From: Schistocerca nitens
Taxonomy: Eukaryota > Arthropoda > Insecta > Orthoptera > Acrididae
Length of the DNA: 64,000 bases
Reading direction: 5' to 3'
Assembly: GCF_023898315.1 (NCBI RefSeq)
Contig: NC_064619.1
Span: 344,181,150 to 344,245,149 of the forward strand
Position 1 is the first letter of the stretch, and the number at the start of each line of letters is the position of its first letter. Positions 23,378 to 34,200 of this stretch are shown one piece after another. Made by a program: the position numbers and the translations under genes. Under the pieces are notes generated by a model. It did not search any database and had not been told where the DNA came from. It worked only from the letters and a program-made list of their open reading frames with translations.

Positions 23378-23668
23378 AGTATTTCACACGATAACACAGA
23401 AAAGCACAATTTGAAGAGCAAAAACAAGAGAACACATTAACATAGCACTGAAAATAATATCTAGTTAATTGCAGCTGCGAAATACTTGGTGCAAATCTAC
23501 ATGCATGCCACAACTGTTTTACTGTACAACAATGAAAGACTGCAACTACAAAGGAGATTTTCTCTACAATTACGCGCTAGCAATAAACAAAAGCTACACT
23601 AATTATACAAACTACAAGAAAAAAATCAGAAGATTCCAGTGAGGTATCCTCGGCTAAGGGTCGACATA

Positions 23669-24222
23669 TGAAACGTCCCCTTTTGAACAATTTTACACGA
23701 CTGTCCTTAAACTGACACACAATATTTTTTTTTTAGCGCAACGCAATCTGACTTTCAAAATTCCCTACAAAAGAATGGCCCTGACTAACATTCACCTATA
23801 CCTTTCACAAATCACTTACCTCACAAAAATCTTCGCTACTCAAGCTACTGCAATACAGCGAGCGCCACTACTGCCAGCTAAATAAAAGATTCAAAGTACT
23901 GAAGGCACTAACTACTGATAGGCATAGTTAACAAATGAAAGATTTTGATAGAGAACAACCAATGTATTTACCTCAATAGTCATAATATATATAGCAGTTC
24001 ATGACAAATTTCAAAACTCCGCCATCTCTCTCTCCCCACATCCACCACTGCTGGCGGCTCACCTCCAACTGCGCAACGCTACGCGCTGTTCCCAGCCAGC
24101 TGCCTAACACTACAATGGCGAGTATTACAACAATGCAAAGTAGCCACAGACTGCACACAGCACAGCCAGTGATTTTCATACAGAGGTGGCGTTACCAAAA
24201 AAACCTAAACAGCCTACTTACA
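23669..24222 (-). repeat. 5' LTR of the gag-only element
   Basis: 554 bp, TG...CA on both strands. In the sense direction (minus) it starts TGTAAGTAGGCTG and ends GGACGTTTCA. It carries one copy of the segment that is doubled in the 3' LTR. A 68-codon sense frame (23973-24179) with a hydrophobic stretch is shared with the 3' LTR. Confidence 0.85.
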
Positions 24223-24317
24223 AGGTGTAGCTAATTGTTGTAAATAAAACAGTTTCGATTTTCACTTTGGTTTCCTTTCGCCGCCGATCGGATCTTACTT
24301 TACGAACAGCCCCCGTA

Positions 24318-25427
24318 TCTATTCTTTAACTGGAATAGTGTTTAACGTTTATAGTGCTTGCCAAATTGGCTTAATTCATTGGCGTTTTATATTTAATTAG
24401 TCTGTCTAATGCTTTCAGTGCTTCTCAAAGTTGTTTTATGGATTCGTGTTTTATATTTTATTAGACCGATGTTTAGTTCTGCTTACACGTGTGTGTTACA
24501 GGACAGGTTAGGCACTATTTAATGCCTCATTTATCACAGGCAAATCCAGAAAAAGGCCTCATTATTTGGTTTGGTGGTCAGGTGGCAGTCACCAAATCAT
24601 TTTACGATTTCCTCATAAATATGCGGAAAACCTATTTCGGTAGGATACCTTATCAGATGATTCTACTAAGTCCGCTTTACTTACCATTTTCCTTTTTCCG
24701 AATCATCCGACTGTGTAATAATTATCTTGTGATCTGTTTGATTACCGTCTCTGCCCACTGGGCTTAGCTGACTCCGTCTGTATACTTGGTCGGTTATTGC
24801 CGCTGTTTGCTTTCCTGTAACCCCTGAATTTAAGCGTTTACTTTGCTCTGATGTCTTATATTTCAGTTGTATATGATTCAGTGCAACTAATTTCTTCTAA
24901 ATCCTGCTTAAGTAATTGTAAGCAATACCGTCTAGAGACGTCGTCTAATATAAGTTCCACCTGATGTTTTCGTCAACCATTTTGCCGTAAAGCTCTGTGT
25001 GTAAGCTTAAGATCCTTCAAAATAGTTACTTACTTCGTGTAATTCATGTAAATCCTGATACTCCTTCGGCAATTGTAAAGTCGTTGCATGGCCGTCGGCC
25101 GTTAATTCAGTTACCCCGTAATGGTCGCGAAAACAATGGAAGTTCCTTGTAGTGTAATTCTGTCCAATTAAGATTGATCAGTGTTAGCGTAAACTGGTCT
25201 TTATAGCTGGGGCATCGTGTTCTTTAATGAAAACTGTATGTAAAATTGTATTCCTTGAAATGGATTCGCCGAGGTCGATCTTTATCATTGTGGCGTTAAG
25301 CCATTTGTGCAGTTGCTTAGAATAATTACATGCTTGATCTTGATTTGTAATTATCTGCCATCCGCTTTTGCTGCATCTACTTAATGCTTTAAGTGTTTTG
25401 CCATCGCCGTGGAAGACATTTGTCATG
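24318..25427. other. No gene recognised
   Basis: Apart from short frames, I find no transposase, LINE or SINE signature here. Confidence 0.4.
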
Positions 25428-25567
25428 GGATCTCAAGCTGCTTGGGAAAAAAATGGAAATGAAGTCCCATGCTTCTTTACAGAGCTTGGGGGAACGATGC
25501 GGGAGACCCGCACCGCCGTACTAGGCAAGGGCATAGTGGAGGTGGTTTGCCGTTGCCTTCCTCCTTT
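25428..25567 (+). repeat. SINE E fragment
   Basis: GGAAATGAAGTCCCATGCTT, GGGGGAACGATGCGGGAGAC and AGTGGAGGTGGTTTGCCGTT form a repeat body I associate with tRNA-derived insect SINEs. No tRNA head is present. It stops where the Tc1-like element begins, and its other half is not found at 27114, so it was already truncated. Confidence 0.5.
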
Positions 25568-25800
25568 TACACTATTGGCCATTAAAATTGCTACACCACG
25601 AAGATGACGTGCTACAGACGCGAAATTTAACCGACAGGGAGAAGATGCTGTGATTTGAAATGATTAGTTTTTCAGAGCATTTGACACAAGGTTGGCGCCG
25701 ATGGCGACAACTACTAAGTGCTGACATGAGGAAAGTTTCCAACCGATTTCTCATACACAAACAGCAGTTGACCGGCATTGCCTGGTGAAATGTTGTTGTG

Positions 25801-26978
25801 ATGCCTCGTGTAAAGAGGAGAAATGCGTACCATAACGTTTCCGACTTTGGTAAAGGTCGGACTGTAGCTATCGCGATTGCGGATTATCGTATCGTGACAT
25901 TGCTGCTCGCGTTGGTAGAGATCCAATAACTGTTAGCAGAATATGGAATCGGTGGGTTCAGGAGGGTAATACGGAACGCCGTGCTGGATCCCAACGGCCT
26001 CGTATCACTAGCAGTTGAGATGACAGGCATATTATCCGCATGGGTGTAACGGATCGTGCAGCCACGTCTCGTTCCCTCAGTCAGTAGATGGGGACGTTTG
26101 AAAGACAACAACCATCTGCACGAACAGTTCGACGACGTCTGCAGCAGCATGGACTATCAGCTCGGAGACCGTGGCTGCGGTTACCCTTGACGCTGCGTCA
26201 CAGACAGGAGCGCCTGCGATGGTCTACTCAACGACGAACCTGGGTGCACGAATGGCAAAACGCCATTTTTTCGGATGAAGCCAGGTTCTGTTTACAGCTT
26301 CATGACGGTCGCATCCGTGTTTGGCGACATCGCGGTGAACGCAAATTGGAAGCGTGTATTCTTCATCGCCATACGGGGCGTATCACGAATGGCAAAACGT
26401 CGTTTTTTCGGATGAATACAGGTTCTGTTTAAAGCTTCATGATGGTCGCATCCGTGTTTGGCGACAACGCGGTGAACGCACATAAGAAGCGTGTATTCTT
26501 CATCGCCATACAGGGCGTATCACCCGGCGTGATGGTATGGGGTGCCATTGGTTATACGTCTCCTTCACCTCTTGTCGGCATTGAAGGCACTTTGAACAGC
26601 GGACGTTACATTTCAGATATGTTACGACCCGTGGCTCTACCCTTCATTCGATCCCTGCGAAACCCTACATTTCAGCAGGATAATGCATGACCGCATGTTG
26701 CAGGTCCTGTACGGGCCTTTCTGGATATAGAAAATTTTCGACTGCTGCTCTGGCCAACACATTCTTCAGATCTCTCACCAACTGAAAACGTCTGGTCAAT
26801 GGAGGCCGAGCAACTGGCTCGTCACAATACGCCAGTAACTACTCTTGATGAACTGTGGAATCGTGTTGAAGCTGCATGGGCAGCTGTACCTGTACACGCC
26901 ATTCAAGCTCTGTTTGACTCAATGCCCAGGCTTATCAAGGCCGTTATTACGGCCAGAGGTGGTTGTTCTGGGTATTGA
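25801..26978 (+). pseudogene. Tc1-like transposase, frameshifted
   Basis: The ATG at 25801 begins a helix-turn-helix region, with IWNRWVQEGNTERRAG near 25945-25990 and SARRPWLRLPLTLRHRQERL near 26155-26215. The DDE core starts with AIFSDEARFCLQLHDGR (26263-26310), including the first Asp, continues with SPGVMVWGAIGY (26520) and PTFQQDNA (26665), and ends THSSDLSPTENVWSMEAEQL (26758-26815) with a C-terminal ARGGCSGY and stop at 26978. A 137-bp tandem duplication (26251-26387 and 26388-26524) repeats the first catalytic segment and shifts frame. A stop follows QDNA and further shifts occur near 25865. The protein cannot be made as a whole. Confidence 0.85.
26251..26524 (+). repeat. 137-bp tandem duplication in the transposase core
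   Basis: AATGGCAAAACG starts both units, at 26251 and 26388, and each runs through TTTTTTCGGATGAA and GCATCCGTGTTTGGCGACA. The period is two modulo three, so it breaks the reading frame. The units differ at several bases. Confidence 0.85.
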
Positions 26979-27489
26979 TTTCTCAGGATCTATTCACCCA
27001 AATTGCGTGAAAATGTAATCACATGTCAGTTCTAGTGTAATATATTTGTCCAATGAATACCCGTTTATCATCTGCATTTCTTCTTGGTGTAGCAATTTTA
27101 ATGGCCAGTGGTGTAATTGTTTGCTTAACCTTGACCTGTAATTCTCTCTTAATTACTGTTATTGCCACTTTTTAGTAGCTGAATTATTATTTTACCCCCC
27201 ACGCATTTCACAGATTGCATTTTAATGTGTATTTTCTCATTGTAGAGGTTCAATTTTTTGCTGGTAATAAACTATTGTTCCAGTATATTTAAGTTTGTGA
27301 TCCTAGTATCCTTCCACTCCCCAACCACATCCCTACCGCTTCATTGTGGGTTACAATTGCACAGAACATGGTCACCTCGGGTTTCCGTAACAAGTATATT
27401 TTCGATGTGTTAAGTCTGATGGCTGAGGTCCCAGTGACGTTATCGTCCTACAAGATAACACAAGACCGTAATGATACACGAGGTACTTC

Positions 27490-27745
27490 AATACAGACTG
27501 CGTCCGACTATTGCCTTGGCCAGCAGCCCTCCTGATCTCTCAGCCACTGGAAATATCTCGTCATTCGGCCCCGAGAGACTGGCATGCCTCCAGTCGCCAG
27601 ACACTACGGCTGATGGACACAGTACTGAAGCCGCATCGACTGACGCACCTTTATCTGTCATCAAAGCTCGCTTCGACTCGCATTCAGTTGGAATGGAGGC
27701 GCTGTTGCTACCAGTGCTGGCAGCTCTGTATATTAAGTTTTGCAC
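27490..27745 (+). pseudogene. Tc1-like transposase 3' fragment
   Basis: The frame reads LASSPPDLSATGNISSF near 27515-27565, in place of the ARSPDLSPIENIWSL motif of Tc1-like enzymes, followed by sequence compatible with the C-terminal helices in shifted frames. Upstream homology is absent. A flank at 27116-27489 shows nothing recognisable. Confidence 0.4.
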
Positions 27746-27849
27746 CCTTTTTTCCGCAAATCAGTTGCAAATTTAATCGTTTATACAGACGATATGCCAA
27801 TGGGCGTCACAGATGGTGAAGACATTATAAGAATATGTGATGACGAAGG

Positions 27850-30390
27850 AAATTAGGCAGGTAATTTATGGGAGAGGAATATTTAATTGTGACGGTCGAC
27901 GGGGATTTAATATTAGGGTAAAGAAGAGAAGGAAAAATAGTCGGAAGATATGGACTGAGGGAAAGGAATGAAAAAGAGAGCCTCCTGGTACATATCTGCA
28001 GAGAGCATAATTTAATATCGCTAACATTTGATTTAAGAATTATGAAAGAGAGTTGTATATGTGAAAGAGACATGGACACACTGGAAGCTTTCAGATTGAT
28101 CATATAATGGCAAGACAGAGATTTCAAAATGGTATTTTAAACTGTAAGACATTTTGGGTGGGCACAAGTGGACGCTGACAAAAATTGATTGGTTTTACGT
28201 ATATTAAAACTGAAGAAACTGCAAAAAGGTAGGAAATTAGGAAGATGTGGCGCAGGTAAGTCGAGTTTTTCAGAGTTTCAGAGCGAGGATCAGGCAACGA
28301 TTGACTGCGACAGAGGAAAGAAAAACAGTAGAGGACGAAATGGTAGTTTTGAGTTGTGAAACAGTGAAAGCACGTAACAAGACAAGGCCTAGTATAAACC
28401 TTTGGATATGACAAGTGATACTGAATTTAACTGATAAAAGGAAAAATGCATAAAAATAAAGGAAATGAAACAGGCGAAGGGGAATACAAACGTCTAAAAA
28501 ATGAGACTGACAGAAAGCGCAAAATGGCTAAGTGGGGACAAATATAAGGATTTAAAAGCATATTTCAGTAGGTGAAAGATAGATACTGGCCATAGGAAAA
28601 TTAAAGGGGCCTTTGGAAAAAAGAAAAGCAGGTCTATGAATATCAAGTGCTCAGATGGAAAACCAGAATTACGCAAAGAAGGGAAAGCTGAAATGTGGAA
28701 GGAGTCTATAGAGGGGCTATACAAGGAAAAGAAGTTGAAGGTAATATTATAGAAATGGAAGACGACGTAGATGAAGATGAGATGGGAGAGATGATACAGC
28801 GAGAAGAATTTGAAAGAGCACTGGAGTGGTCACATTGCGTCAGAACTATTTATACCTTTGGGGGAGCTAGCCATGTCAAAACTATAATACCTAGTGTTCA
28901 AGATGTATGAGACAGGCGGAATACCCTCAGACTTCACGAAGAACGTAATAATTTTAATCCGAAAGAAAACAGCTGCTGACAGGTTAAATATTACCGAGCT
29001 ATAGTTTAATAAACCATGGTTACAAAATACTGGTATCAACTGCTTATAGAAGAATGGAAAAACTGGTGGGAGCCAACCTCAGAGAAGATCCGTTTGGAAA
29101 CCGGTTAGAAGCACGCGAGGAAATTCTATCCTTATGGCTAAGCTTACAAGACAGGTTAAGGAGAGGTAAACCTACGTTTATAGATTTTTTAGGATTACAT
29201 AAAGGTTTTGACAGTACTGACTGGAATACACTCTTTGGATTTGTGAAGGTAGCAGGGATAAAAAACATAGAGGAAACGGTTATTTACAACTTGCACAGAG
29301 ACCAGACAGCAGTTATAAAAGTCAAGGGGTATGAAAGGGAAGCAGTAGTTGAGAACGTATTGAGACAGGATTTTAGCCTATTCTCGATGTTATTCAATCT
29401 GTAAATTGAGCAAGCAATAAAGGAAAGCAAATAAAAATTTGGAAAAGGATGACATTGAAATTTAGTCAGAGTCAGCAAAGGACTTTGAAAAGAAACAGCA
29501 GTTATAAAAGTCAAGGGGCATGAAAGGGAAGCAGTGGTTGAGAACGTATTGAGACAAGATTTTAGCCTATTCTCGATGTTATTCAATCTGTAAATTGAGC
29601 AAGCAATAAAGGAAAGCAAATAAAAATTTGGAAAAGGATGACATTGAAATTTAGTCAGAGTCAGCAAAGGACTTTGAAAAGAAGTCGAACGAAATGGACA
29701 TTTCTTCAAAGAAGAATGATGAACATCAACAAAAGCAAAACAAGGATAATAGAACGTGGTCGGATTAAACCAAGCGATGTTGAGAGATTTAAATTACGCA
29801 GCGAGACATTAAACATAGTAAACGAGTTTTGCTGTTTGGCAGTAATTTAACTGAAAATGGCCGAAGAAGGAGGTATATAAAACGTAAACTGGAAATGAAA
29901 AGAAGAATGTTTCTGAAGAAGAGAAATTTGTTAACGTCAAATATAGACCTAAGTGCTAGGTCGTCTTTTTTTAAGGCCTTTTTTGGAGTGCTGCCTTGTA
30001 CGGAAGTGAAACGTGAACGATAAGCAATTCAGACAAGAAGAGAATAGAAGCTTTTGAAACGTGGTACTTCAGAAGAATGCTGAAGGTTAAATGGGTAGAT
30101 TATGTAACTAATGAGGAGGTTATGAATAGAATTGGGGAGAAAAGATATTTATGGCACGGAGTAACTAAAAGAAGATGTCGGATTTTCAATCTAGTATTGC
30201 AGGGAAGTATGGGGCGGGGGGGGGGGGGGGGTAAAAATTGTAGGAGAAGACCAAGAAGTGAATACAGTAAGCAGATGCAGAACGATGTACGGTGCAGTAG
30301 TTACTCGGAGATGAAGAGGTTTGTACAGGACAGAGTCACATGGAGAACTACATCAAACCAGTCTCTGGATAGAAGGCCACAACAGCAACA
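27850..30390 (+). pseudogene. Decayed LINE with APE endonuclease and RT
   Basis: This is a plus-strand relic of the same LINE type as 60895-64000. Near 27945-28010 GRYGLRERNEKE and LVHICREHNLI match the endonuclease segment GEYGLGTRNERGERLIEFCN of that copy. Near 29050-29300 MEKLVGANLREDPFGNR, then TFIDFLGLHKGFDSTDW, match the RT region around its VDLEKAFD motif. Near 30060-30360 ETWYFRRMLKVKW, NEEVMNRIGEKR and CRRRPRSEYSKQMQND match its C-terminus. Stops and shifts are frequent and no FADD motif is visible. A 189-bp tandem duplication lies at 29306-29683. SINE A follows at once. Confidence 0.75.
29306..29683 (+). repeat. 189-bp tandem duplication inside the LINE relic
   Basis: The unit starts ACAGCAGTTATAAAAGTCAA at 29306 and again at 29495. 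The copies are nearly identical over 189 bp, which is 63 codons, so the duplication is recent compared with the decay of the LINE. Confidence 0.9.
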
Positions 30391-30409
30391 TGTAGGCTTT
30401 AATTTCGTT

Positions 30410-30613
30410 CAAAAAAATGGTTCAAATGGCTCTGAGCACTATGGGACTCAACTGCTGAGGTCATTAGTCCCCTAGAACTTAGAACTAGTTAAACCTAACT
30501 AACCTAAGGACATCACACACATCCATGCCCGAGGCAGGATTCGAACCTGCGACCGTAGCGGTCTCGCGGTTCCAGACTGCAGCGCCAGAACCGCGCGGCC
30601 ACTTCGGCCGGCT
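30410..30613 (-). repeat. SINE A
   Basis: Reverse copy with an A run at its 3' end (CAAAAAAATGGTTC), an antisense B box and the head ending GGCCGGC. The TSD TTTAATTTCGTT is exact at 30398-30409 and 30614-30625. Inserted at the 3' end of the LINE relic. Confidence 0.95.
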
Positions 30614-30625
30614 TTTAATTTCGTT

Positions 30626-31003
30626 ACTGAGGACCCTATATTAGGGGAAAGCTTCGGCGAGGAATATTAGCTAGAGGGAATACTAGTTTGCTTTTAGGTA
30701 ATCGGCCTTCGTTTAACTTGATGTTTTCTTGTATAGCTTTAGAAGGAATTTTAGCTAATTTTGAACGAGAAAATTACTTTTTAACGCTAGTCTATAGGTA
30801 TTAAAATGAAGTGTACAAATGTATAATAGTGCGAACTCCAAAATATAAAGTTTTGCAAAAACAGTCAAAAAACGTCGTAAATCCAAGTCTCCAAGTACAA
30901 TGTTGTGTAAAGTATGTATTATTTTAATGTATCTTTGCAGGACCAATGAGTGACAAGGCTCATTCGGGAGGTCCGTGATTAAAACCCCTGTCTTGCCACA
31001 GTA
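30626..31003. other. No gene recognised
   Basis: AT-rich sequence between the SINE A copy and the left end of the Tc1-like element. No domain or repeat was recognised. Confidence 0.4.
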
Positions 31004-31276
31004 CACTGAAGAGAGAGAGAAAAAACTGGTATAGCTATGCATAGTCAAATACAGAGATGTAGAGATATGTAAACAGGCAGAATACGGTGCTGCAGTCGGC
31101 AACGGCTGTGTAAGACAAAAAGTATCTGGCGAAATTGCTAGATCGGTTACTGCAGTTACAAAGGCAGGTTATCAAGATTTAAGTGAGTTTGAAGGTTACA
31201 TTTAAGGCAGTTGTCAGACTGGCGTACAAGAGATGGACACAGCATCTCTGAGGTAGCGATGAAGTGGGGTTTTACC

Positions 31277-34200
31277 ACAGTCTACTATATACAGCCGCGA
31301 CACTCTCGCTGATTTTTGTTATACACCGCGACAACAGCGCCCCAAGCGGTGGAGAAGCTACGCTGCTGAATGTAAACAGGATCGTTTTTATACATTTTTA
31401 CCATGGTTTTTACGAAAGGCAGCGTATGTAGCGCAATCAATTGCAGTAATAATAGGAAGAAGACACCACATTTGTATTCTTCAAGTTCCCTAAGAACCCT
31501 GAGAGGTATGAAACATCACATTAGAGCGCTCTTTATTTACGATTTTTTTCTAAACTGTATTGAATTACTGAATTTGTTTTTCTTTTTTAGGAGCAAGAAA
31601 TGGTTAATAAATAGTAGAGGACAGGACCTGCTGCAAAAAGATGTTCTTTATTTGCACAACAACGTGAAGTTTTGTACGTTATATTTCGAGTCAAACCAGT
31701 TCAGGAGCGCGGAAAAGAAGACATTGGTATGGAATACAGTTCCTACATTATTTGACGTGCCGAATAAGCCACAACTAGTGACGATGAAGAGAAAATTGCC
31801 ATCCAAACGTGAAAGTGTTACTGCAAAAACAATAAAACTGTCTCCTGACACAGAAGAAACAGCTTCCACAAGTTTTACTACACGAGAGACATATATAAAA
31901 TCACTAACAACGGAATCTGCAACACAGACATCTTTTGAAGATGAAATGCTTAGATTACGTGAAATTATTTGCGTGTTGGAAAATCGTGTGAAATGTAAAA
32001 ACGTGCAAATCATTAGACTTCGTACAAAATTACTACGTGACAAGGAAAGTGCCCATCGTAAGAATAAACTGCAACCACAACGTCACAGGACACAAGTACA
32101 AAAGGACAAGCTCATTTTAAAGAGTATTGGTTCCAAGTACTTGAAAAAAGATGCTATCGATTTATTGATAAGCCAAATCAGTATACCACTGAATGGAAAA
32201 CGTGGTAGGAGATGAAACTAAATTATTTGCACTTAATTTGTTTTATCACACTGTTTTAGCCTTCCATCAGTACGTACCTTACAAAGGTACGTGGAAGATA
32301 TACAATTAAATTGTGGGATAAATAATAACATATTTCACCTTTTAAAGCAGAAAGTGCAGCAGTTACCAGAAACTGATATAATTGTTAATTTGTCTATGGA
32401 TGAGATGTCTCTAATGAAAAATTTGATATGACAGCTCCAGGGATCGTGTTATGGGATTTGAAGACATGGGTTTCATACGTACATCTGTGGTTGCAAATAC
32501 TGCATTAGTTATAATGATTAACGGCATCTTCTCAAATTTTAAACAGCCATTAGTATATTATTTCTCCAAAGGACCAGTAGGAGCTACCCATCTGACGCGC
32601 ATATTTTTTGAAGTGGTCAAAAAACTCACAGGGATTGGTTTGGTTGTAAAAACATGTGTGACTGACCAAGGCTCGAATTTTTTGGAGTGGTGGCACAGAC
32701 TGGGTATCACACCAGTTAATCCATGCTTAGTACACGAAGGGAGTAAGATCTACTTTTTTATGACACCCCACACTTGTAAAAAGCATACGTAATAATTTAT
32801 TCAGGGGTAACATTATCCACACAACAGATGAAGGACGGATTGGCACTGCTTCATGGAAGGACATTTGTCAGTTGTATTCAAGTGATTGTGAAAGGAAGTA
32901 CAAGTTGGCCCCCAAGCTCACTAAAAGAGCTGTCCAACTGCCAGCATTTTCAAAAATGAAGGCAAGCACTGCAGTTCATGTATTGAGTCATACAGTAGCA
33001 GCAGGCATTGAGACACTTGTTAATTGTGGCACCGTATCATCATCTGCTTCTGCTACTGCAGAGTTTTGCCAAAAAGTAAACGATATTTTGGACATATTTA
33101 ATGCATATAGTGTTAAAGGGCCTGTATCCTTAAGGAACTGCATTACAAGGGCCTCAAGACATTTGGAAATATTAAAGACACTGAAGCCATGGAGACAGTC
33201 ATGGAAATTTGTAGATGGGAAAGATTTTTCATCTAGGATTAAGTGTGTTAAAGGACTTCTGGGTAACATAACCGCTTTGAACTTGTTTGTTGACGATGTT
33301 TTGGATGGAAGCTAATTATATTCATTAACACGCAAAATTAATCAATATCCACTGGAAAACTTTTTCTCAGTGATAAGGCATGAAGGTGGTTTTGTAGCAA
33401 CCCATCACCACGACAGTTTTGTGCTACATTCAATAATTGTGCTTTAAGCAAATTAATGAACACACACAGTGTAGCTACCTCCAATTGTGAGGGAATCAAC
33501 TGGGGTCAGACAGTAGTGGATATGAAAGCAGAGCCCAAATTACTTGTTTCACCACTTTTGGACGTCAGTGACACGAGTTTAGTGATTTAGACTACCAAAT
33601 GTGGAAATCCAAACAGACCTCGGAGAGGCAAACAGCATGAGATACGTGTCTGGTTATGTATTAAAGAAACTGCTTACAATTCATGACTGTTATAAATGTA
33701 GGACAGTACTTGTAAATGGCAGCCAAGACTTAGATGCAAATGACAAAGTTAATTATCATTTTAAAAGTTATGAAGGCAACTTTGGAAGCCTATTTATTTC
33801 TACAGAAGATGTCAAAGAATTTTTTACTCATTGTGAGACTAAGATGACTTCTACTTTTGATGAATATGCTCACGTAAGTAATTGTGGTGCTTTCTTTGTG
33901 AACATGTTGATGGACATCCCCAATTTTCCACCTGGGTGCTGTGCTAAAAAAAAAGCTGCTGTTAATAGCACTGTTTGTGAAAGTGAGGCTCTTTAACATT
34001 ATTAAATTCGGGAATCAAGACTTAGTCTGTAGGAGCAAGAGAAGAAATAAAAAAGTGATGAAGCTGGCTCATTTGGGTTGCTAAAGTGTTAGGACTGACT
34101 CATTCATTGAATTTTATTTTCGTGAAATGTATCAATGGGATATAATAAAGTTTTAAAACATTCATGCTTTTTATTGAGATAACCTGATACCACAAAGAAT

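Larger units (their letters stand above)
15999..24222 (-). mobile_element. LTR retrotransposon with gag but no recognisable pol
   Basis: Two LTRs (15999-16763 and 23669-24222) flank 6.9 kb. Both begin TG and end CA on the plus strand, and the 4-bp TSD AGGT lies at 15995-15998 and 24223-24226. Gag is encoded on the minus strand next to the right LTR, so that LTR is the 5' one. Outside the 209-bp duplication I count four substitutions and a T-run length change between the LTRs over about 550 bp, so the insertion is recent. From 21023 down to 16764 no frame shows protease, reverse transcriptase, RNase H or integrase. A G-rich purine stretch (GCATGGGGGC on the minus strand) precedes the 3' LTR as a candidate polypurine tract. 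I found no convincing primer-binding site beside the 5' LTR. Superfamily: probably Gypsy-type from the gag, unproven. Confidence 0.8.
15438..24315 (+). mobile_element. Short mariner-like element split by an LTR retrotransposon
   Basis: Left part 15438-15998, right part 24223-24315. The right end, reverse-complemented, reads TACGGGGGCTGTTCGTAAAG and then GATCCGATCGG and GGAAACCAAAGTGAAAATC. The left end reads TACGAGGTTTACTC and then GTCCGATCGG and GGAAACCACAGTGAAAATCC, so both termini are kept with flanking TA. Inside, FLHDSSRPHTA (near 15700) and a C-terminal LLQRYDECLSRSGD segment match mariner transposases. The PDLAPSD region is degraded. Without the LTR element the remnant is about 650 bp. 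Confidence 0.75.
25570..27113 (+). mobile_element. Tc1-like element with both ends
   Basis: The terminal inverted repeats share GGCCATTAAAATTGCTACAC, starting at 25577 on the left and complementing 27087-27106 on the right. The outer bases are CACTATT and, on the right in reverse complement, CACCACT. TA target duplications lie at 25568-25569 and 27114-27115. The length, 1544 bp, is normal for Tc1. The transposase pseudogene fills the interior. Confidence 0.9.

Noticed and set aside
15999..24222. Endogenous retrovirus with env
   Set aside because: No signal peptide, transmembrane glycoprotein-like frame or pol was found. It is better described as a gag-only LTR element.
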